64,000 nucleotides of DNA, from assembly GCA_021776375.1 (NCBI GenBank), contig JAJFGA010000051.1, positions 1-64,000 of the forward strand. The letters run 5' to 3'. This DNA is from Hyphococcus sp. GTDB lineage: Bacteria; Pseudomonadota; Alphaproteobacteria; Caulobacterales; Parvularculaceae. Under the pieces are notes generated by a model. The model did not search any database. It was not told where the DNA came from and worked only from the letters and a program-made list of their open reading frames with translations. Below, in pieces: positions 40,900-49,842 of this stretch. The stretch's first letter is position 1. The number at the start of each line of letters is the position of its first letter. The translations under genes were made by a program, and so were the position numbers.

Positions 40900-42585
40900 A
40901 TGACCGACCTTAGACTGCCCGCCGTCGCTTTACTCGCGCTCGCCCTCACCGCTTGCGGCGGCGCGGACAAACCCGCCGACGCCGCAAGCGATGCGCCCGT
41001 GACGGTTTTCACTGGCGGCATGATTTACACCGGGCTTGATGATGGGCCGACCGCCGAAGCGGTGGCGGTTGCCGACGGAATTATTCTCGGCGTCGGAACG
41101 AGAGCCTTGATCGAAGAGAGCGCCGGCGACAAGGCGGTGATCGTCGACCTTGACGGTGCGGCCATGTATCCGGGCTTTACTGATTCCCACGCGCATTTCC
41201 TCGGCATCGGCATGCGCGAGCTTACGCTTAACCTTGAAGACGTCGGCTCAATCGACGCGCTTGTCGCGATCCTTACGAAGACTGTTCAGGGCACTGAACA
41301 AGGCGAGACGGTCTATGGCCGCGGCTGGATTGAGACCGGCTGGCCGGAAGGGCGGATGCCGACACGCGACGATCTCGACCCGGCGAGCCCGAACAATCCG
41401 GTAGTTTTCAGGCGCGCCGACGGTCATGCGCTGGTGGCCAATTCCGCCGCCCTCGCCGCCGCCGGCATAGATGACGCAACGTCCGACCCCGATGGCGGGC
41501 GCATTGAACGCGATGGCGCCGGACGCGCGACAGGGTTGTTGATCGACCGTGCTCAAGGGCTGGTTGCGGACCTCATCGCCGCACCAGGAAAAGAAAAGAA
41601 GCGGGAAGCTTACGCCAAAGCCTCTAGCGTTTACGCCGCCTATGGATGGACCGGCCTCCACAATATGTCAGTCGATCCCGGCAATGCGGAAATGATTGCG
41701 ATCCTCTCCGACGACGGAACGGTTGATATCCGGGTCTATAATTCAATAGACAAACCCGGCCTCGACGCCCTTGCGGCCAGCGGTCCGCAGGCGAGCGAGA
41801 ATGGACGCATCCTGACCCGCGCGATGAAGCTTTATATGGACGGTGCGCTCGGCTCGCGCGGCGCCCTCCTCACTGAGCCCTATAGCGACCAGCCCGATAC
41901 CAGCGGGCTCCTCTTGATGCAGCGCGACGAAGCGCTCGATCTTTTTGAGCGCGCAATCGCCGGCGGCGTGCAGGTCAACACCCATGCGATTGGCGATGAA
42001 GGCAACAAGCTCGTCCTTGACTGGTACGCCGAGGCCTTCGCCGCCCACCCGGAGGCAAGCGACCTTCGCTGGCGCATTGAGCATTCTCAAATTCTTCACA
42101 CGGATGATATTCAACGCTTCGCCGATATGGGCGTGATTGCCTCTATGCAGCCGAGCCATGCGATTGGCGATCTTTATTTCGCGCCAGATCGTCTGGGCCC
42201 GGACCGCCTCGACGGCGCCTATGCATGGCGCTCGCTGATTGACGCCGGCGTCATTATCGCCGCCGGGTCCGATGCGCCGGTCGAGCGCGGCGATCCGTTG
42301 ATCGAGTTTTACGCCGCCGTCGCGCGGCGCGGCCTTGACGGCGTGCAAACCGAAGACTGGCGCCCGGCGGAGGCGGTCACGCGCGCCGAAGCCTTGAAGA
42401 TGTTCACCTTGTGGCCAGCCTACGCCTCGTTCCAGGATGAAACCCTTGGCGTGATCGAGCCCGGCAAGCGCGCCGACTTCACGGTCTTTTCAAAAGACAT
42501 CATGACGGTTCCGGAAGCAGAAATCCTGTCCGCCAAGCCGGTGATGACTGTCGTTGACGGCGAGATTGTTTATCGCCGCGAATAG
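40900..42585 (+). CDS. Amidohydrolase-family lipoprotein (YtcJ-like)
   Basis: A 561-residue exported metal-dependent hydrolase. ATG 40900 (after AGGAG) gives a signal peptide with lipobox LTAC. The TIM-barrel metal motif FTDSHAHFLG, then KLYMDGALGSRGA, VNTHAIGDEGN, WRIEHSQILH and GSDAPVER place all expected metal ligands in the amidohydrolase_3 family. The substrate is unknown; family members hydrolyse amides, formamides or cyclic ureas. It is followed by a converging NHL-TPR gene. Confidence 0.9.
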   Translation: MTDLRLPAVALLALALTACGGADKPADAASDAPVTVFTGGMIYTGLDDGPTAEAVAVADGIILGVGTRALIEESAGDKAVIVDLDGAAMYPGFTDSHAHFLGIGMRELTLNLEDVGSIDALVAILTKTVQGTEQGETVYGRGWIETGWPEGRMPTRDDLDPASPNNPVVFRRADGHALVANSAALAAAGIDDATSDPDGGRIERDGAGRATGLLIDRAQGLVADLIAAPGKEKKREAYAKASSVYAAYGWTGLHNMSVDPGNAEMIAILSDDGTVDIRVYNSIDKPGLDALAASGPQASENGRILTRAMKLYMDGALGSRGALLTEPYSDQPDTSGLLLMQRDEALDLFERAIAGGVQVNTHAIGDEGNKLVLDWYAEAFAAHPEASDLRWRIEHSQILHTDDIQRFADMGVIASMQPSHAIGDLYFAPDRLGPDRLDGAYAWRSLIDAGVIIAAGSDAPVERGDPLIEFYAAVARRGLDGVQTEDWRPAEAVTRAEALKMFTLWPAYASFQDETLGVIEPGKRADFTVFSKDIMTVPEAEILSAKPVMTVVDGEIVYRRE

Positions 42586-42597
42586 GGCGGGCGCCAA

Positions 42598-43848
42598 TTA
42601 CTGCAGATCTTCGATCCGCTTTTGCAGCGATAAATCGTCCGGCTTCATTACGGCGGCGGCCTGATAGAGCTCCTTCGCGCGCTCGCGATCGCCATATTGT
42701 GCATGGGCGTCGGCAAGGTTCATCAGCGATTGCTCATTTTCGCCGGCCTGTTTCAAATCATGCTCCAGCAGGCGAACGCCAGCGTCATGATGGCCCTGCT
42801 GCAACAAAACTGTTGCGGCGCCGGAGACCTGACTGGCCGCGCCCGGCGCGCTCGCATGTTGGTCATAGACCGCCAGCATCCGCCGGACGCCGCCCGCTTC
42901 AAACGCCTTGCGAATGCTCCGCGACAGGCTGGGAAGATAGGTTTTGCGGATCACCAGCCGCGCCCGGTCGCCTACCATCATCGGGCCGTCAATACTGTTG
43001 TGGATCAGCACCGATCCGCCGCTCGCCGCAGCAAGACCGTTCGGATGCGTCACGCTCGCCGCCCTATCGTGACCGTCTTTAAGGCCGGGCCGCCCGTCTC
43101 CGGCCACAACCTTATGATTGCCATTCATCTCGAGGCGGATGATTTTGTGATTCCAGAGCTGCGCGATATAAAGCGCGCCCTGCGCGTAAGCGATATGGCC
43201 GTGACCGCCGCCAGGCAAATGCGCAAACACCGTCGTCTCGCCTTCAGGCGTGATCTTGAACACATACGTATCCTGATTATTCACGATATATAAATTGCCG
43301 TCCGGGTCCGCCGTCACGCCATTTGGACAATTAAACAATTCATGGGTTGCGAAAACTTCCGCTGCGCCGCCTTCGAGCGGGATGCGGGCAATATTACCGG
43401 CGAAACAGTTGGTGACAAAAATGCCGCGATCGCGCAACACGGCGATGCCGACCGGGCCGCTCAACCCCTCATCGGAAAACAGCGTGCGTTCCCCCGCTTT
43501 GAAGCGATCGATTTTCCAAATTCGGCCGGTCGCGAACTCGGCCTGCAAAATATCGCCGCCGGGCAAAGCGGCGTTGCCGGAGGCGGACAGAAACCCGTCA
43601 CCAAACTCTTTAACCTCGCCGCTTTTTGGGTGAATACGCCACAAATACTCTCCGAAATTCGACTGCCAGATATAACCTTGCCGATCGACGGCGACGCCGC
43701 CCATCCCGCCCCATGAAATCATGTCGGCGCTGGTCTCCAGCGTTTCCGTCTCATGGCGCTCAAGATCAAATGTCTGCGCGACCGCTTGCCCCGAAAGAAG
43801 CGCTGCGCCGATTGCAAGTGTCAAAAGTCGAAAAAAATTCACCGCCAT
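42598..43848 (-). CDS. Exported NHL/SMP-30-like beta-propeller with C-terminal TPR
   Basis: A 416-residue protein with signal peptide (ends SGQAVAQ). Residues about 30-280 form a beta-propeller with repeated VAVDRQGYIWQSNFGEYLWRI, CPNGVTADPDGNLYIVNNQDTYVFKI and HPNGLAAASGGSVLIHNSI blades, like NHL or SMP-30/gluconolactonase-type domains. The last 110 residues are TPR helices (EQSLMNLADAHAQYGDRERAKELYQAAAVMKPDD). The combination suggests a sensor or scaffold rather than a defined lactonase; metal ligands were not assigned. Confidence 0.8.
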   Translation of the reverse strand: MAVNFFRLLTLAIGAALLSGQAVAQTFDLERHETETLETSADMISWGGMGGVAVDRQGYIWQSNFGEYLWRIHPKSGEVKEFGDGFLSASGNAALPGGDILQAEFATGRIWKIDRFKAGERTLFSDEGLSGPVGIAVLRDRGIFVTNCFAGNIARIPLEGGAAEVFATHELFNCPNGVTADPDGNLYIVNNQDTYVFKITPEGETTVFAHLPGGGHGHIAYAQGALYIAQLWNHKIIRLEMNGNHKVVAGDGRPGLKDGHDRAASVTHPNGLAAASGGSVLIHNSIDGPMMVGDRARLVIRKTYLPSLSRSIRKAFEAGGVRRMLAVYDQHASAPGAASQVSGAATVLLQQGHHDAGVRLLEHDLKQAGENEQSLMNLADAHAQYGDRERAKELYQAAAVMKPDDLSLQKRIEDLQ

Positions 43849-44459
43849 GCCAGTCCCTCTGAAATTTCAGCCGCCGGGGACGCTAACAAAATTTGCCATT
43901 CTAACCTGTCGTAATCGACAAAACGGTCTCGCAGCGCGACGAACGGACCGTTTCGAAAGCCTGCATAGGATTGAAACACCTGCGCCACTGCTCAATTCGG
44001 GGCAATTTGTGTGGGCAACGAAAATACCAAAAGGGCCGACCTTTAGGGATTTGAACCGCGGCCTATCATGATTGACGGCGCCAGACCGCATTTCCGCGCT
44101 GGCGGCATAACGCCAAATTTCCCCCGTGATCACTATATTTTGAGGCCGCCGCTTATTGTGCACCGCCAGCACCCTCCCCATCTAGTGGCTATGATGGCCT
44201 TTCTACAGTTCGTAATTTTTTTCGGGCTGATGGTTTTTGTGCTCTGGAACATCTGGATCGCGATCCGCTCCCTTGGCGACATTGGCGACGAGGATTAGCA
44301 CGAGAATAGTTGCGGCCCGAAACTCAATTGATGCAAGCGCTGTGATGCAATACGCAGCGCGGGGACAGTCGCTTTGCCGAAAAATTTGAACATCGCTGAG
44401 GTCTTGTTTCCGCCTGTCGCTTATTCGTATAGAATTTAGCAACCCCATCTGGAGGCGGA
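43849..44459. other. Gene-poor stretch
   Basis: About 610 bases in which only the 35-codon membrane ORF at 44191 looks plausible. The rest shows no tRNA, long repeat or conserved protein. Longer open frames on both strands lack any recognisable domain. Confidence 0.5.
44191..44298 (+). CDS. Possible 35-residue membrane microprotein
   Basis: MMAFLQFVIFFGLMVFVLW, then NIWIAIRSLGDIGDED: one strong hydrophobic helix and an acidic tail. No clear ribosome site precedes it, although a longer in-frame start at 44068 exists. Single-helix microproteins of this type are common regulators, but this may be chance. Confidence 0.35.
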   Translation: MMAFLQFVIFFGLMVFVLWNIWIAIRSLGDIGDED

Positions 44460-44768
44460 ATGATGATCGTAAGGCTTTGGCATGGACGCACGAAACTGTC
44501 TGACGGCGACGCCTATGAGCGGTTTATGAAAGACCGCGCCGCGCCCGATTACGGCTCGGTCGAGGGGCTGAAGAAACTTTACTTCCTTCGACGTAATGAG
44601 GGGGACGTTGCGCATTTTCTGCTCGTCACCCATTGGGACGACATGAACGCCGTCATCCGCTTTGCCGGCGACGACCCGAACAAGGCGAAATACTACCCGG
44701 AAGACGATCAGTATCTTTTGGAAAAGGAAGAACACTCACAAAATTACGAGATGTTTTTCAACCAATAA
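44460..44768 (+). CDS. Dimeric alpha-beta barrel protein (ABM-like)
   Basis: A 102-residue protein with the ferredoxin-like strand-helix pattern of the antibiotic biosynthesis monooxygenase and related families: MIVRLWHGRTKLSDGDAYERFMKD, LKKLYFLRRNEGDVAHFLLVTHWDDMNAVIRFAG, and a C-terminal YEMFF. GGAGGCGG precedes ATG 44460. Small proteins of this fold act as monooxygenases or heme-binding factors; no specific substrate can be assigned. Confidence 0.8.
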   Translation: MMIVRLWHGRTKLSDGDAYERFMKDRAAPDYGSVEGLKKLYFLRRNEGDVAHFLLVTHWDDMNAVIRFAGDDPNKAKYYPEDDQYLLEKEEHSQNYEMFFNQ

Positions 44769-44773
44769 AAATT

Positions 44774-44801
44774 GCGCCGCCGGAATAATATCCAGCGGCG
44801 C
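44774..44801 (-). terminator. Terminator for the YciI gene (minus)
   Basis: GCGCCGC and GCGGCGC pair around a 14-base loop; on the minus strand the stem is followed by AATTTTTA, directly after the end of the YciI-like gene. Confidence 0.6.
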
Positions 44802-44837
44802 GTCATCGTTGCGATTACACGAAAAAAGCGCGCGCTC

Positions 44838-45149
44838 TCACATCTCGATTATTTCTGCAACCTCAACATTGCCGCCGGCCTCAAGGATCGGGCAGCCTTT
44901 CGCCAGCCCGATCGCGGCATCGATATTGGCTGCGGAAAATAGCCCGTAGCCGGAAGCCGGGTTGGCGCCGCCATCATCGGCAAGACGGCCTTTAAAGACG
45001 GTTTTTGACGGACCTACCGGGTTGCCGCCATCGACAACGGCCGAGCCCATTTTCTCACCCCATGTGACCCATTGGGCCATGATTTTTTCAACTTCCTCGG
45101 GCGCCTCCGGTTTCTTTCCGCCATGATAAACAAACAAAAATTTCGGCAT
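44838..45149 (-). CDS. YciI-family (YCII/DGPF) protein
   Basis: A 103-residue protein: MPKFLFVYHGG at the start, WVTWGEKMGSAVVDGGNPVGPSK and a C-terminal GYGLFSAANIDAAIGLAKGCPILEAGGNVEVAEI match YCII-related proteins, which have a ferredoxin-like fold with a catalytic His-Asp pair of unclear function and are often linked to ECF sigma factors. None is adjacent here. GAGGAGAGTT lies upstream of the ATG. Confidence 0.85.
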   Translation of the reverse strand: MPKFLFVYHGGKKPEAPEEVEKIMAQWVTWGEKMGSAVVDGGNPVGPSKTVFKGRLADDGGANPASGYGLFSAANIDAAIGLAKGCPILEAGGNVEVAEIIEM

Positions 45150-45405
45150 TGAACTCTCCTCGCTGAATGATGGAACTAAGCTTAAGGCGGGACAATCCCC
45201 GCGCCATCAACAGACGGATGAAACCAACGGCATTCGACAAACCGACAGCGGGCGCCGCGAAAAGAAAGGGCCACGCCCCTCATAAATATCTTGCTATTGC
45301 GACGGCGGATAGAAATCGAAAGAAGCAGGCAATTCGACTTAGTCATAGGCCGGGGTTGCGCCTTTGACAGTTTTGGGGCTTGTGGCCCGATAAAAGGGAG
45401 GCCGC

Positions 45406-46863
45406 ATGTCCTTGCAACGCATCACGATCATCGCCGCGATAATCCTTCTGGGCTTGTGCGCCTGGCTCGCCAAAGCAACGACCGGATTCCCATCCGCGCT
45501 CTCGCCGCCGAAGACGCTACCGGCCGTCACGCGCATCGACAATGTGCGGCTGATCTCCATGGTTCCCGGCGCGCAAGAGGTCCAGGAGGGTCAGTCGGTT
45601 CTGATCGTCAATGGAGAAATTGCGGCGGTGGGCCCGTCAGCTTCGCTCGCAAGTCCAGACAATCTTTCTACAGATGATATGCAAATCATCGATGGGGCTG
45701 GGCAGACATTGTTGCCCGGCCTCATCGACGCTCACATTCACCTATGGGACGAGGCCGAGCTTGCAGGTTATCTCGCCTACGGCGTGACGACGCTGCGCAA
45801 TATGGGCGGCATGCCGCTCCATGGCGATCTTATTAAACGGATCGAGGCGGGGCGGATTTTGGGGCCCGATCTTGCGACCACCGGACCGATATTAAACAGC
45901 CCCGGCCCGAACCAGCAGGACATTCACCAGATTGTTTCAACGGCGGAAGAGGCGCGCGCCGCGGTGCAGGCGCAATATGACGCCGGCTACCGCTCGCTCA
46001 AGGTCTACTCAAATCTTTACCGCGAAGCTTATGAGGCGATCCTCTCCGAAGCTGAGCGGCTCGATATGTCGGTGGCCGGCCACACGCCTGAAGGCGTGCG
46101 CGAGCAAGGCGTTCCGCATATGCGCCCATTCGACATCACTTTCGAGGAGGTGCTGGATGACGGCTTCACGACCATCGAGCATGTGGAATCCATCGCCTGG
46201 CATGGGCTTCGCGATCAGCTCGACGAAGAGAAAATGCGTGCGCTCGCCAGCCTTATCGCGCAATCAGGCGTCACCGTTACGCCGACCTTGATCGCCCATG
46301 ACAATCTTGTGCGCGTCGCGAAATCTGACGGCGCCTATCTTTCGCGCCCCGGCACACAAACGCTCAATCCGCTGGTCAGCCGGATTGAGCAGAGAACTTA
46401 TGAGTTCTGGAGCAATGCTGATCCCGAAGCCCGCGAGGCGCCGCGTGCTGCATTTTATCTGAAAGCGACGGGCATGCTTCATGAAGCGGGCGTTCCACTC
46501 ATTGCCGGATCCGACGCCGGTATTTTCACCAATATTCCAGGCTCCTCCCTGACCCGGGAACTTGAATTGCTGGTTGAGGCGGGGCTCACGCCTTACGAGG
46601 CGCTCGCCGCAGCAACCACAACCGCCGGACCGGCAATCGGCTTTGCCGACCGCGGCCAAATCACCCCCGGCTTTCGCGCCAATCTCATTTTGCTGACAGG
46701 CGATCCGCTGAACGATATTAGCCTGGTTGAGCGTCCGAGCGCGGTCATGATCGGCGGTGTTTGGCTCGATGAAGAGGCGCTTGCCAACCTTCACAAAGCC
46801 GCCCGGCAAACATCTACATTGCGCACTGCGCGCCGGCTCATCGCGATGTTGATGGCGAACTGA
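45406..46863 (+). CDS. Amidohydrolase, imidazolonepropionase-like, membrane-anchored
   Basis: A 485-residue metal-dependent hydrolase. An N-terminal hydrophobic helix (ITIIAAIILLGLCAWLA) anchors or exports it. The barrel has LLPGLIDAHIHLWDEAE (HxH), the Lys region YRSLKVYSNLY, HTPEGVR, TIEHVES and GSDAGIFTNIPG, the ligand pattern of COG1228-type amidohydrolases. These include prolidase-like and cyclic-imide enzymes; the substrate is not assignable. It is independent of the other amidohydrolase at 40900, from which it differs in sequence. Confidence 0.88.
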   Translation: MSLQRITIIAAIILLGLCAWLAKATTGFPSALSPPKTLPAVTRIDNVRLISMVPGAQEVQEGQSVLIVNGEIAAVGPSASLASPDNLSTDDMQIIDGAGQTLLPGLIDAHIHLWDEAELAGYLAYGVTTLRNMGGMPLHGDLIKRIEAGRILGPDLATTGPILNSPGPNQQDIHQIVSTAEEARAAVQAQYDAGYRSLKVYSNLYREAYEAILSEAERLDMSVAGHTPEGVREQGVPHMRPFDITFEEVLDDGFTTIEHVESIAWHGLRDQLDEEKMRALASLIAQSGVTVTPTLIAHDNLVRVAKSDGAYLSRPGTQTLNPLVSRIEQRTYEFWSNADPEAREAPRAAFYLKATGMLHEAGVPLIAGSDAGIFTNIPGSSLTRELELLVEAGLTPYEALAAATTTAGPAIGFADRGQITPGFRANLILLTGDPLNDISLVERPSAVMIGGVWLDEEALANLHKAARQTSTLRTARRLIAMLMAN

Positions 46864-46904
46864 TTATAAGGACCGCCGCCCCCGCTATGCAAAAATCTGC
46901 GCCC

Positions 46905-47468
46905 TTACCCGTTCCCCATAGCCGACCAAAACGCTGCAGAGACATAATCATCGATTGCTTCGGGTACGGCGCGCGCCGGGAGGTAAAGCCTGACGGCGCC
47001 GAGCGGAAAGGCGACCAGTCCTAACCGGCAAGCCTCAAGCGAATGGCCGGTGTGCTTAGCGTATCGGCGAATTGCAGCGGCGCCCGCCGCGTTCACGCGT
47101 GTAATTTCTTTTTGCAGATCTTGCGGCGTTGCGGGCGAAAAGAACTCCGACGCGCGGCAACAGGAAAGCACGATTGCGCGCTGACGATCACTTCTGCAGA
47201 ACCGCGGCGTCGCCAGCGCCGCGCATTCGCCGGCGTCTTCGTGGCCAGATTCCAGCTCAGCCAGAAAGCGTTCTTGAAACGCCTTGACGGCGTCAAGCCA
47301 GGTTAGCGCAAGAAGGCCTTCCCGCGAGCCATAGCGATGATAGAGCGACCCTACGGAAACGCCGGTCTCAGCGACGACCGTCTGCAACGTTATTGCGCCC
47401 TCCGCGGCGAGGCGCGCGCCCACCGCCGAAAAGACCTCGTCGTCGTGAACTGTTGACAGGCGTCCCAT
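46905..47468 (-). CDS. TetR-family transcriptional regulator
   Basis: A 187-residue regulator with a TetR-type HTH: AVGARLAAEGAITLQTVVAETGVSVGSLYHRYGSREGLLALTW. It is divergent from two tandem membrane-protein genes, with a perfect 20-base palindrome in the 45-base gap, which is the likely operator. An effector cannot be inferred. Confidence 0.9.
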   Translation of the reverse strand: MGRLSTVHDDEVFSAVGARLAAEGAITLQTVVAETGVSVGSLYHRYGSREGLLALTWLDAVKAFQERFLAELESGHEDAGECAALATPRFCRSDRQRAIVLSCCRASEFFSPATPQDLQKEITRVNAAGAAAIRRYAKHTGHSLEACRLGLVAFPLGAVRLYLPARAVPEAIDDYVSAAFWSAMGNG

Positions 47469-47481
47469 GCAAAATATATAT

Positions 47482-47501
47482 ACTAGAATTATTATTCTAG
47501 T
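47482..47501. promoter_or_regulatory. TetR operator palindrome
   Basis: ACTAGAAT-TATT-ATTCTAGT: perfect 8-bp inverted repeats with a 4-base spacer, between the divergent TetR and membrane-protein genes. Overlaps the short shared promoter region. Confidence 0.75.
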
Positions 47502-47513
47502 AAAGAGCTGGTG

Positions 47514-47891
47514 ATGACATTATTCCTCTGGGGCGCGGCAGCGAGCGCAATCGTAACCTTCGCGCTACACACTTTCGCCGGCGGCAAGGCGGTCGCTCGT
47601 CCGCTTCTGGCCGATGAGAGCCTGCCGAAAGCATCGAAATGGCTGAACTATTATTGCTGGCACATCACCACAGTCGTCATCGCATTCATTGCCGTAATGT
47701 TCGCCTGGCTCGCCTTAACCACTCCGCAGACGGATATAATCTTCGCCTTGTCGTCGCTCACCGCCGTTCTTTCCCTGCTTAGCGCCGGCGTCGCCATCAA
47801 AGCTGGCATGCATCCGCTGAAATTTCCATCGACCTCACTGTTCGCAATTATAGCCGCCTTCGGCTGGCTCGCTTTTTTTGCGGGGCAATAA
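47514..47891 (+). CDS. Four-helix membrane protein (tandem paralogue 1)
   Basis: A 125-residue hydrophobic protein with about four membrane segments. Key features are ALHTFAGGKAVARPLL near the N-terminus and WLNYYCWHITTVVIAF. ATG 47514 or the GTG at 47511 start it. The following gene shares the H(T/S)xxGG...P(L/I)L and W-H motifs, so they arose by duplication. Unknown function; controlled by the divergent TetR by position. Confidence 0.78.
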   Translation: MTLFLWGAAASAIVTFALHTFAGGKAVARPLLADESLPKASKWLNYYCWHITTVVIAFIAVMFAWLALTTPQTDIIFALSSLTAVLSLLSAGVAIKAGMHPLKFPSTSLFAIIAAFGWLAFFAGQ

Positions 47892-47901
47892 AGGAGGTTT
47901 C

Positions 47902-48273
47902 ATGCTTCTCGTCGCCGCCCTTGTAACTATCCTCGTCAGCCTCATGCACTCCGTTCTCGGCGGCAGACGGCTGATCGCGCCGATCCTGCGCATGGAAGGC
48001 CTGCCGATCATTCTCGGTAGTCTGAAGAATACCAGGCTGACGCTATGGGCCGGATGGCATATGCTGACGATGACCTGGCTGGGGCTCGCCGCCATGCTGG
48101 CTTATCTCCACTTCACGCCGGACCACGCCGGCAAGGCGTTCCTCTTTATGGTCGCCGTGCTATTTGCGATCAGCGGCGCCGCGGCGTTGGTCTTGTCCCG
48201 AGGCGCGCATCTGTCCTGGGTGTTGTTTTTGCCCGTTGCGGCGATTACGGGGTATGCGGCTTTCACTGGTTGA
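47902..48273 (+). CDS. Four-helix membrane protein (tandem paralogue 2)
   Basis: A 123-residue hydrophobic protein: LMHSVLGGRRLIAPIL aligns with the corresponding part of the preceding gene, and LWAGWHMLTMTWLGLAAML with its WHIT segment. AAGGAGG precedes ATG 47902, ten bases after the previous stop, so the two are cotranscribed. The histidines and paired glycines near membrane borders are shared by both and may bind a cofactor or metal; no evidence beyond conservation. Confidence 0.78.
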   Translation: MLLVAALVTILVSLMHSVLGGRRLIAPILRMEGLPIILGSLKNTRLTLWAGWHMLTMTWLGLAAMLAYLHFTPDHAGKAFLFMVAVLFAISGAAALVLSRGAHLSWVLFLPVAAITGYAAFTG

Positions 48274-48295
48274 GGCGGATTTGCTCAGGACCTCT

Positions 48296-48721
48296 TCACG
48301 CCGCAAAAAGCTGGTCTAAATCTTCGAAATATTTGAACTCGAGCGCATTCCCGGCTGGATCGGTGAAGAAGAACGTGCCTTGCTCGCCCGCCTCGCCGGC
48401 AAACCGTATGCCTGGCTCAATGATAAACTCGACCTTCGCCGCGCGAAGCCGGTCGGCAAGAGATTGCCAGTCGCCGCGCTCAAGCACGATGCCGAAATGT
48501 CTTGCCGGAACTTGTTTTCCGTCAACCTCGTTGGTCGTCACACGTAAGCATTCTTCTGGCGCCAGGTGAATGACAAGTTGATGGCCAAAGAAATCGAGAT
48601 CGACCCAGCGCGCCGAGCGCCGCCCGGTTCCGCAGCCGATCACCTCGCGATAGAAAACTTCGGCTCTTTCCAGATCATCAACCGGGATCGCGAGATGAAA
48701 CGGTTGCAGTTTTGTGGTCAT
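48296..48721 (-). CDS. VOC-superfamily (glyoxalase-like) protein
   Basis: A 141-residue vicinal-oxygen-chelate fold protein: FHLAIPVDDLERAEVFYREVIGC, HFGIVLERGDWQSLADRL, and TFFFTDPAGNALEFKYF supply the paired beta-alpha-beta modules and the usual His and Glu metal ligands. Members act as lyases, dioxygenases or resistance proteins. It is preceded by the methyltransferase gene (about 30 bases), possibly cotranscribed. Confidence 0.88.
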   Translation of the reverse strand: MTTKLQPFHLAIPVDDLERAEVFYREVIGCGTGRRSARWVDLDFFGHQLVIHLAPEECLRVTTNEVDGKQVPARHFGIVLERGDWQSLADRLRAAKVEFIIEPGIRFAGEAGEQGTFFFTDPAGNALEFKYFEDLDQLFAA

Positions 48722-48752
48722 AGGAAAGCCTCTGTAAAATCCGCCGGGCGCT

Positions 48753-49655
48753 TTACGGCGCCACCACTTCTATCATCAACGCCTCTCCCGCATCGTTCCG
48801 GTCGAGACGTTTTCCAACCCGGCGGGCAATCGGGTCTATTACAAAAGACAATTTCTCGGAAACTCGGATTGGAATTAAGAATTTTTTCCGTAGATAGGAT
48901 TTGAAGGTCGCGGTGATGGCGCTTTCCAGCGAGTATGTGTACAGGCGCTTCAGCTTCAGCCCTGACTTCTCAACTAAAATCGCTGAGCTTTTCGTATTAA
49001 AATGCATCAAGTGGTAAGGCAGATCCAGACTATGCCATTGGTCACGCAAAGCTTTTGCGTAATAAAACCCTGCATTAGGCACTGACAGCCAAATCATACC
49101 GTTCGGCTTCAACAATTTGCGCATTTCAGCCAGCATCATTGCTGGATTGGGGTGGTGTTCCAGGACGTGGTTTGCGGTGATGACATCGAATTTTTTCTCA
49201 TCGCCAACCTGCTCTAAATAATCTGTCAGATCGCCGTGGAATACATTTATTCCCATTTCTTTTGCTGTCTTCACACCATGCTTGCTGGGCTCTATCCCTT
49301 GCGTTACAGCGCCAAGGTTTTTCAGCACATATAAAAATTCCCCACTCCCGCAGCCAATATCCAAAACCTCCGTACCCGGGGTAACTTTAATATGTCTGTA
49401 TGAGGATGTTTGTTTTGCCTTTGCAATGACCGAATCCATTTCTTCACTATTCAGCCGAAATGAATATTGGCTGTACCCAGAATGGTAAAACGGCTCAAGC
49501 TCTTCCCAGTCCGGCTGAGGATTAATAAAATAATGTTGACAAGGATCGCATATGGACAAATCAAACCAGTTTCCCGGAACCCTTTCCGACTGCCCTTTGT
49601 AATAAAATTTAATATCCGGGGACTGGCAAATCGGGCAACGGTCTATATTTTTCAT
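48753..49655 (-). CDS. Class I SAM methyltransferase with N-terminal zinc ribbon
   Basis: A 300-residue methyltransferase. The N-terminus has two CxxC-type pairs (RCPICQS and ICDPCQHYF), as in the methyltransferase type that acts with sugar or glycan pathways. The SAM-binding motifs are VLDIGCGSGEFLYVL, GIEPSKHG, FDVITANHVLEHHPNP and LLKPNGMIWLSVPN. AT-rich codon use differs from neighbours, and no glycan genes are adjacent, suggesting transfer. The substrate is unknown. Confidence 0.87.
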   Translation of the reverse strand: MKNIDRCPICQSPDIKFYYKGQSERVPGNWFDLSICDPCQHYFINPQPDWEELEPFYHSGYSQYSFRLNSEEMDSVIAKAKQTSSYRHIKVTPGTEVLDIGCGSGEFLYVLKNLGAVTQGIEPSKHGVKTAKEMGINVFHGDLTDYLEQVGDEKKFDVITANHVLEHHPNPAMMLAEMRKLLKPNGMIWLSVPNAGFYYAKALRDQWHSLDLPYHLMHFNTKSSAILVEKSGLKLKRLYTYSLESAITATFKSYLRKKFLIPIRVSEKLSFVIDPIARRVGKRLDRNDAGEALMIEVVAP

Positions 49656-49842
49656 GCATTTAAACTCAGCGTTAATTGGCGATCAAGTTACCGGGATCGA
49701 TACGAAATTGCCGGTCCCTGGTCAAATAGGCTCGGCTATCTGCACCAGGATATGATGGAGGTCGGATACAGGGGGGCCGATTTTACCCGCGCCGTAGCCA
49801 TCAGGTCTTGCATCAGCGGCCCCGAAGGACGAAATTAAGCCC

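Noticed and set aside
43867-44181. 104-codon minus-strand frame in the gene-poor stretch
   Set aside because: Cysteine- and arginine-rich with no domain or ribosome site; looks like chance.
7182-45196. Identical 15-mer TTAAGGCGGGACAAT at 7182-7196 and 45182-45196
   Set aside because: One or two chance 15-mer matches are expected in a window of this size, and flanks do not match.
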